Shown here piece by piece: positions 35,295 through 37,655 of a DNA stretch of 37,655 bases. The stretch covers positions 1 through 37,655 of the forward strand of contig NZ_JAEKEG010000054.1 of assembly GCF_016651255.1 (NCBI RefSeq). Direction: 5' to 3'. Every line of letters starts with the position of its first letter. The first letter of the stretch is position 1. The notes under the pieces were generated by a model. The model was not told the origin of the DNA. It searched no databases and saw only the letters and a list, made by a program, of their open reading frames with translations. Origin of the DNA: Pseudomonas sp. TH10. GTDB lineage: Bacteria > Pseudomonadota > Gammaproteobacteria > Pseudomonadales > Pseudomonadaceae. Position numbers and translations under genes: made by a program.

Positions 35295-35295
35295 A

Positions 35296-36204
35296 TCAGA
35301 CTCCTCCGGTGTTCCAGCGTGCATGAAGATTACGGCCGTCCTGAGTCAGGAGCGCCCCGTACATTTCCGGGCGACGGTCGCGGTAGATACCCCAGCTCAA
35401 GCGCTCTTCACGCATCGCGCCGAGATCGAGCCGCCGGACCAGCACGCCGGCACTGTCGCGGTCAGCCTCAACCAGCAGTTTGCCCTTGTGGTCACAAATG
35501 AAGGACGAACCGTAGAAGGTCATTTGCAGGGATGGATCGGTAGTCGCCACTTCCTTGCCGACGCGGTTGGCGGCGACCACCGGCAGCAGGTTTGCGGCCG
35601 CGTGGCCACGCATGGTCATCTGCCAGTGATCGCGTGAATCCAGCGCCGCGCAGCCAGGTTCCGAACCGATCGCGGTGGGATAGAGCAACACTTCAGCGCC
35701 CATCAACGCCAGGCAGCGCGCGGTTTCCGGGAACCACTGATCCCAGCAGATACCGATGCCGAGGCGACCAAACGCGGTGTCCCAGACTTTGAAACCGCTG
35801 TCGCCGGGGCTGAAGTATTCCTTCTCCTGATAGCCGATGGCGTTGGGGATATGGGTTTTGCGATACACCCCGCGCAAGCGCCCGTCAGCATCGGCCACGG
35901 CCAGGGAATTGAAGCAGGCATTACCGGCCCGCTCGAACCAGCTCAGCGGCAGCACCACCCCCAGCTCCCGAGCCAGCGCGGCGAAGCGAGCGAGTACGCG
36001 GCTGTCGCGATACTCCTCGGCCAGCGCCATGTGCTTATGGCTTTGTTCGATGCAGAAGTACGGCGTGGCGAACAATTCCTGCAACAGGATGACTTGCGCG
36101 CCCTTCTCCGCAGCCTCCCGCACCAGACGTTCGGCCTGATCGAGATTTCCGGGTAAATCCCAGGTGCAGGGCATTTGCGTAGTGGCAATGGTCAATAACG
36201 TCAT
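35296..36204 (-). CDS. aguB: N-carbamoylputrescine amidase
   Basis: A 302-residue nitrilase-superfamily amidohydrolase. The Glu-Lys-Cys triad is visible: glutamate in LLQELFATPYFC, lysine in YRKTHIPN, and cysteine in GIGICWDQWFPET. The sequence and length match AguB of Pseudomonas, which turns N-carbamoylputrescine into putrescine, CO2 and ammonia in the cytoplasm. Its ATG lies three bases after the aguA stop codon. With aguA upstream and a polyamine-binding protein downstream, it forms an agmatine-to-putrescine operon. Confidence 0.93.
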   Translation of the reverse strand: MTLLTIATTQMPCTWDLPGNLDQAERLVREAAEKGAQVILLQELFATPYFCIEQSHKHMALAEEYRDSRVLARFAALARELGVVLPLSWFERAGNACFNSLAVADADGRLRGVYRKTHIPNAIGYQEKEYFSPGDSGFKVWDTAFGRLGIGICWDQWFPETARCLALMGAEVLLYPTAIGSEPGCAALDSRDHWQMTMRGHAAANLLPVVAANRVGKEVATTDPSLQMTFYGSSFICDHKGKLLVEADRDSAGVLVRRLDLGAMREERLSWGIYRDRRPEMYGALLTQDGRNLHARWNTGGV

Positions 36205-36207
36205 CGC

Positions 36208-37259
36208 TCAACCCTCCAGCGGCCAGGCTGGCTGTTGCTGGGTGATGCAATGCACCCCGCCGCCACCATGCGCCAGATGATTGATTCGCACCGGCACCAC
36301 TTCACGACCGGGGAAGGCTTGCTCCAGCACTTTCGCCGCAACGTTGTCTGCCTCGATGCCGTACGCCGGCATGATGATCGCGCCGTTGGCGATATAGAAA
36401 TTGGTGTACGAAGCGCAAAACACTTGGGCTTCGGTGTCCACCGCCTCGGAGGCTTCGTACAGTTCGATCAGCTCGAACCTGCGGCCATGGGCATCGGTTG
36501 CCAGTTCCAGCGCGCGACGGTTTTCCCGTGCCACTTCGGCATACACCGAGCTGTGATCGTGAGTCGCATCGACCAACAACACACCCGGACGGGCGAAGGC
36601 GCAGACGCCGTCGACGTGGCCATCCGTCATGTCGCCGGTCACATGGTCTGGGTCGCCCGGTAGCCAGATGGTTTTTTCACCCCCAGCAGTCGTGTGAAGA
36701 TTTCTTCGATGTCGGCCTTGGTCAGTCCCGGATTGCGATTGGGGTTGAGCAGTACTGACTCGGTGGTGATCAGCGTGCCCTCGCCGTCGACATGGATCGC
36801 CCCGCCTTCGTTACTCAGCGTCGTGCCGAAGCATTGCACGCCCAGCTGCTCAAGTGCCCGGCGTGCCAGGGTTTCGTCCAGGTCGTGGGCCGACTTGCCG
36901 CCCCAAGCGTTGAACCGCCAACTGACACCGGCCAGGCCCTGTTGGGGGTGACAGACGAACGTCGGGCCGGAGTCGCGGCACCAGCTGTCGTTGACTGCCA
37001 GTTCAATCAGTTCGACATTGGGGCCGCAGAGTGCCCTGGCACTGAGAACGGCAGACGGGTCCACCACCATTTTGACCGGTTCGAAGCGCGCAATGGCGTT
37101 GGCCACCCGGGCGAAATCGATTTGCACCAACGGCAAGGTGACGCCCCAGCTCGACTCCCACAGCGCCTGATTGTGCGGCCAGACCATCCAGGTCGCGGCA
37201 TGCCTGACCCACTCCGCCGGCATCTGCCAACCACTGTTCTGACGATCATCATGCTGCAT
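36208..37259 (-). pseudogene. aguA: Agmatine deiminase, one frameshift
   Basis: A cytoplasmic agmatine deiminase of about 350 residues in two frames. The first has MPAEWVRHAATWMVWP, NDSWCRDSGPTFVCHP, and EGGAIHVDGEGTLITTES. The second has MTDGHVDGVCAFARPG with the catalytic histidine and GGGGVHCITQQQPA with the nucleophilic cysteine. One A is missing from the run at 36672-36677 (T on plus); restoring it gives VKKTIWLPGDPDHV across the join. The reaction is agmatine to N-carbamoylputrescine and ammonia. The ATG at 37259 follows AAGGGG. It is the first gene of the operon, divergent from a LysR gene. Confidence 0.88.
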
Positions 37260-37393
37260 GTTATAAACCCCTTGGTTAGTCATTGTGTTCAATGAAAATC
37301 GCAATCGCGGTATTGGCATGCATGCTAAGGCCGTGATCATGGGCTAACAAACGATGGATTTTGTGGAAAAGTGATTAGAGGAACTTATCAATT
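37260..37393. promoter_or_regulatory. Divergent promoter region of aguA and the LysR gene
   Basis: These 134 bases hold the promoters of both genes. The 10-bp palindrome GCATGCATGC (37316-37325) lies near the middle and is a reasonable operator candidate. GAGGA precedes the LysR ATG. Confidence 0.45.
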
Positions 37394-37655
37394 ATGCTCA
37401 AGCACTGGCCCCCGTTGGGCACCCTTCGCGGCTTTGAAGCGGCCGCCCGCCTGGGCAGTTTTCACAAGGCTGCCGATGAGCTGCACCTTACCCAGTCGGC
37501 GATCAGTCAGCAGATCCGCACGTTGGAGGCTTATCTGGAACAGCCGCTGTTTTTCCGCAGTGGCCGCAGTGTCAGCCTGACCGATGCCGGTCATGACTTG
37601 CTCAGCACCACCCAGGCATTACTGCAGCAACTGGCTGTCGGCATTCGCCGCCTGG
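37394..37655 (+). CDS. LysR-type regulator, N-terminal part
   Basis: The first 87 codons of a LysR-family regulator, cut off by the window end. MLKHWPPLGTLRGFEAAARL, then GSFHKAADELHLTQSAISQQIRTLEAYL and LFFRSGRSVSLTDAG, form a GcvA-like helix-turn-helix domain. It is divergent from aguA and so probably controls the agmatine operon; in P. aeruginosa that operon is controlled by a TetR protein (AguR), so the regulator type differs here. Confidence 0.9.
   Translation, partial: MLKHWPPLGTLRGFEAAARLGSFHKAADELHLTQSAISQQIRTLEAYLEQPLFFRSGRSVSLTDAGHDLLSTTQALLQQLAVGIRRL

Overview
The window reads as a chromosomal accessory-metabolism region of a Pseudomonas, probably of the fluorescens/reinekei kind. 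The grounds are gene style, OprD- and OprB-type porins, an aguBA polyamine block and a REP-like repeat typical of that genus. Nearly all of it serves the breakdown of methylated and hydroxylated aromatic acids.

Layout. (1) 1-1424: the end of a peptide ABC transporter ATPase and a frameshifted class-A-type serine hydrolase. (2) 1425-2400: debris, with a tyrosine-recombinase fragment abutting a truncated 4-hydroxy-2-oxovalerate aldolase remnant on the other strand. (3) 2401-13878, all minus strand: an mml-type cluster (modified 3-oxoadipate pathway for 4-methylmuconolactone). In transcription order it holds thiolase (mmlC), an alpha/beta-hydrolase-fold protein without its nucleophilic serine, metallo-beta-lactamase-fold lactonase (mmlL), LysR, cyclase-family hydrolase, SDR, CoA-transferase subunits (mmlF, mmlG), TesB thioesterase, MFS transporter, CatC-like isomerase (mmlJ), and, after a hairpin terminator, acetyl-CoA hydrolase/transferase (mmlK). 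(4) 14144-15385: a divergent OprD-type porin. (5) 15506-18352, minus: citramalyl-CoA-lyase-like CitE protein, acyl-CoA dehydrogenase and MaoC/FAS1-like hydratase. (6) 18467-20866, plus: TetR regulator, a second MFS transporter and 4-methylmuconolactone methylisomerase (mmlI). (7) 21088-27459: a gentisate operon with divergent LysR, namely fumarylpyruvate hydrolase, aromatic acid transporter, maleylpyruvate isomerase, 3-hydroxybenzoate 6-monooxygenase and gentisate 1,2-dioxygenase. (8) 27904-31682: OprB-type porin plus membrane PQQ dehydrogenase. (9) 31849-33054: a small regulator-like gene and a gene-free, repeat-bearing stretch. (10) 33055-37655: an agmatine block (aguA, aguB, polyamine-binding protein, Tat-exported agmatine deiminase paralogue) with a divergent LysR.

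How the genes work together. 4-Methylmuconolactone would be taken up, methyl-shifted (MmlI), double-bond shifted (MmlJ), opened (MmlL), CoA-activated (MmlFG) and thiolysed (MmlC) to methylsuccinyl-CoA. The dehydrogenase, hydratase and CitE-like lyase beside it are exactly what is needed to take methylsuccinyl-CoA through mesaconyl/itaconyl-CoA and citramalyl-CoA to pyruvate and acetyl-CoA. That join is the most interesting thing here. The gentisate operon adds a separate 3-hydroxybenzoate route ending in pyruvate and fumarate.

Caution: at least 17 small indels, mostly single bases and often in homopolymers, break 11 otherwise well-conserved genes. This looks more like uncorrected sequencing error than gene decay. 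Such genes are listed as pseudogenes over their full reconstructed extent, with the break positions given.
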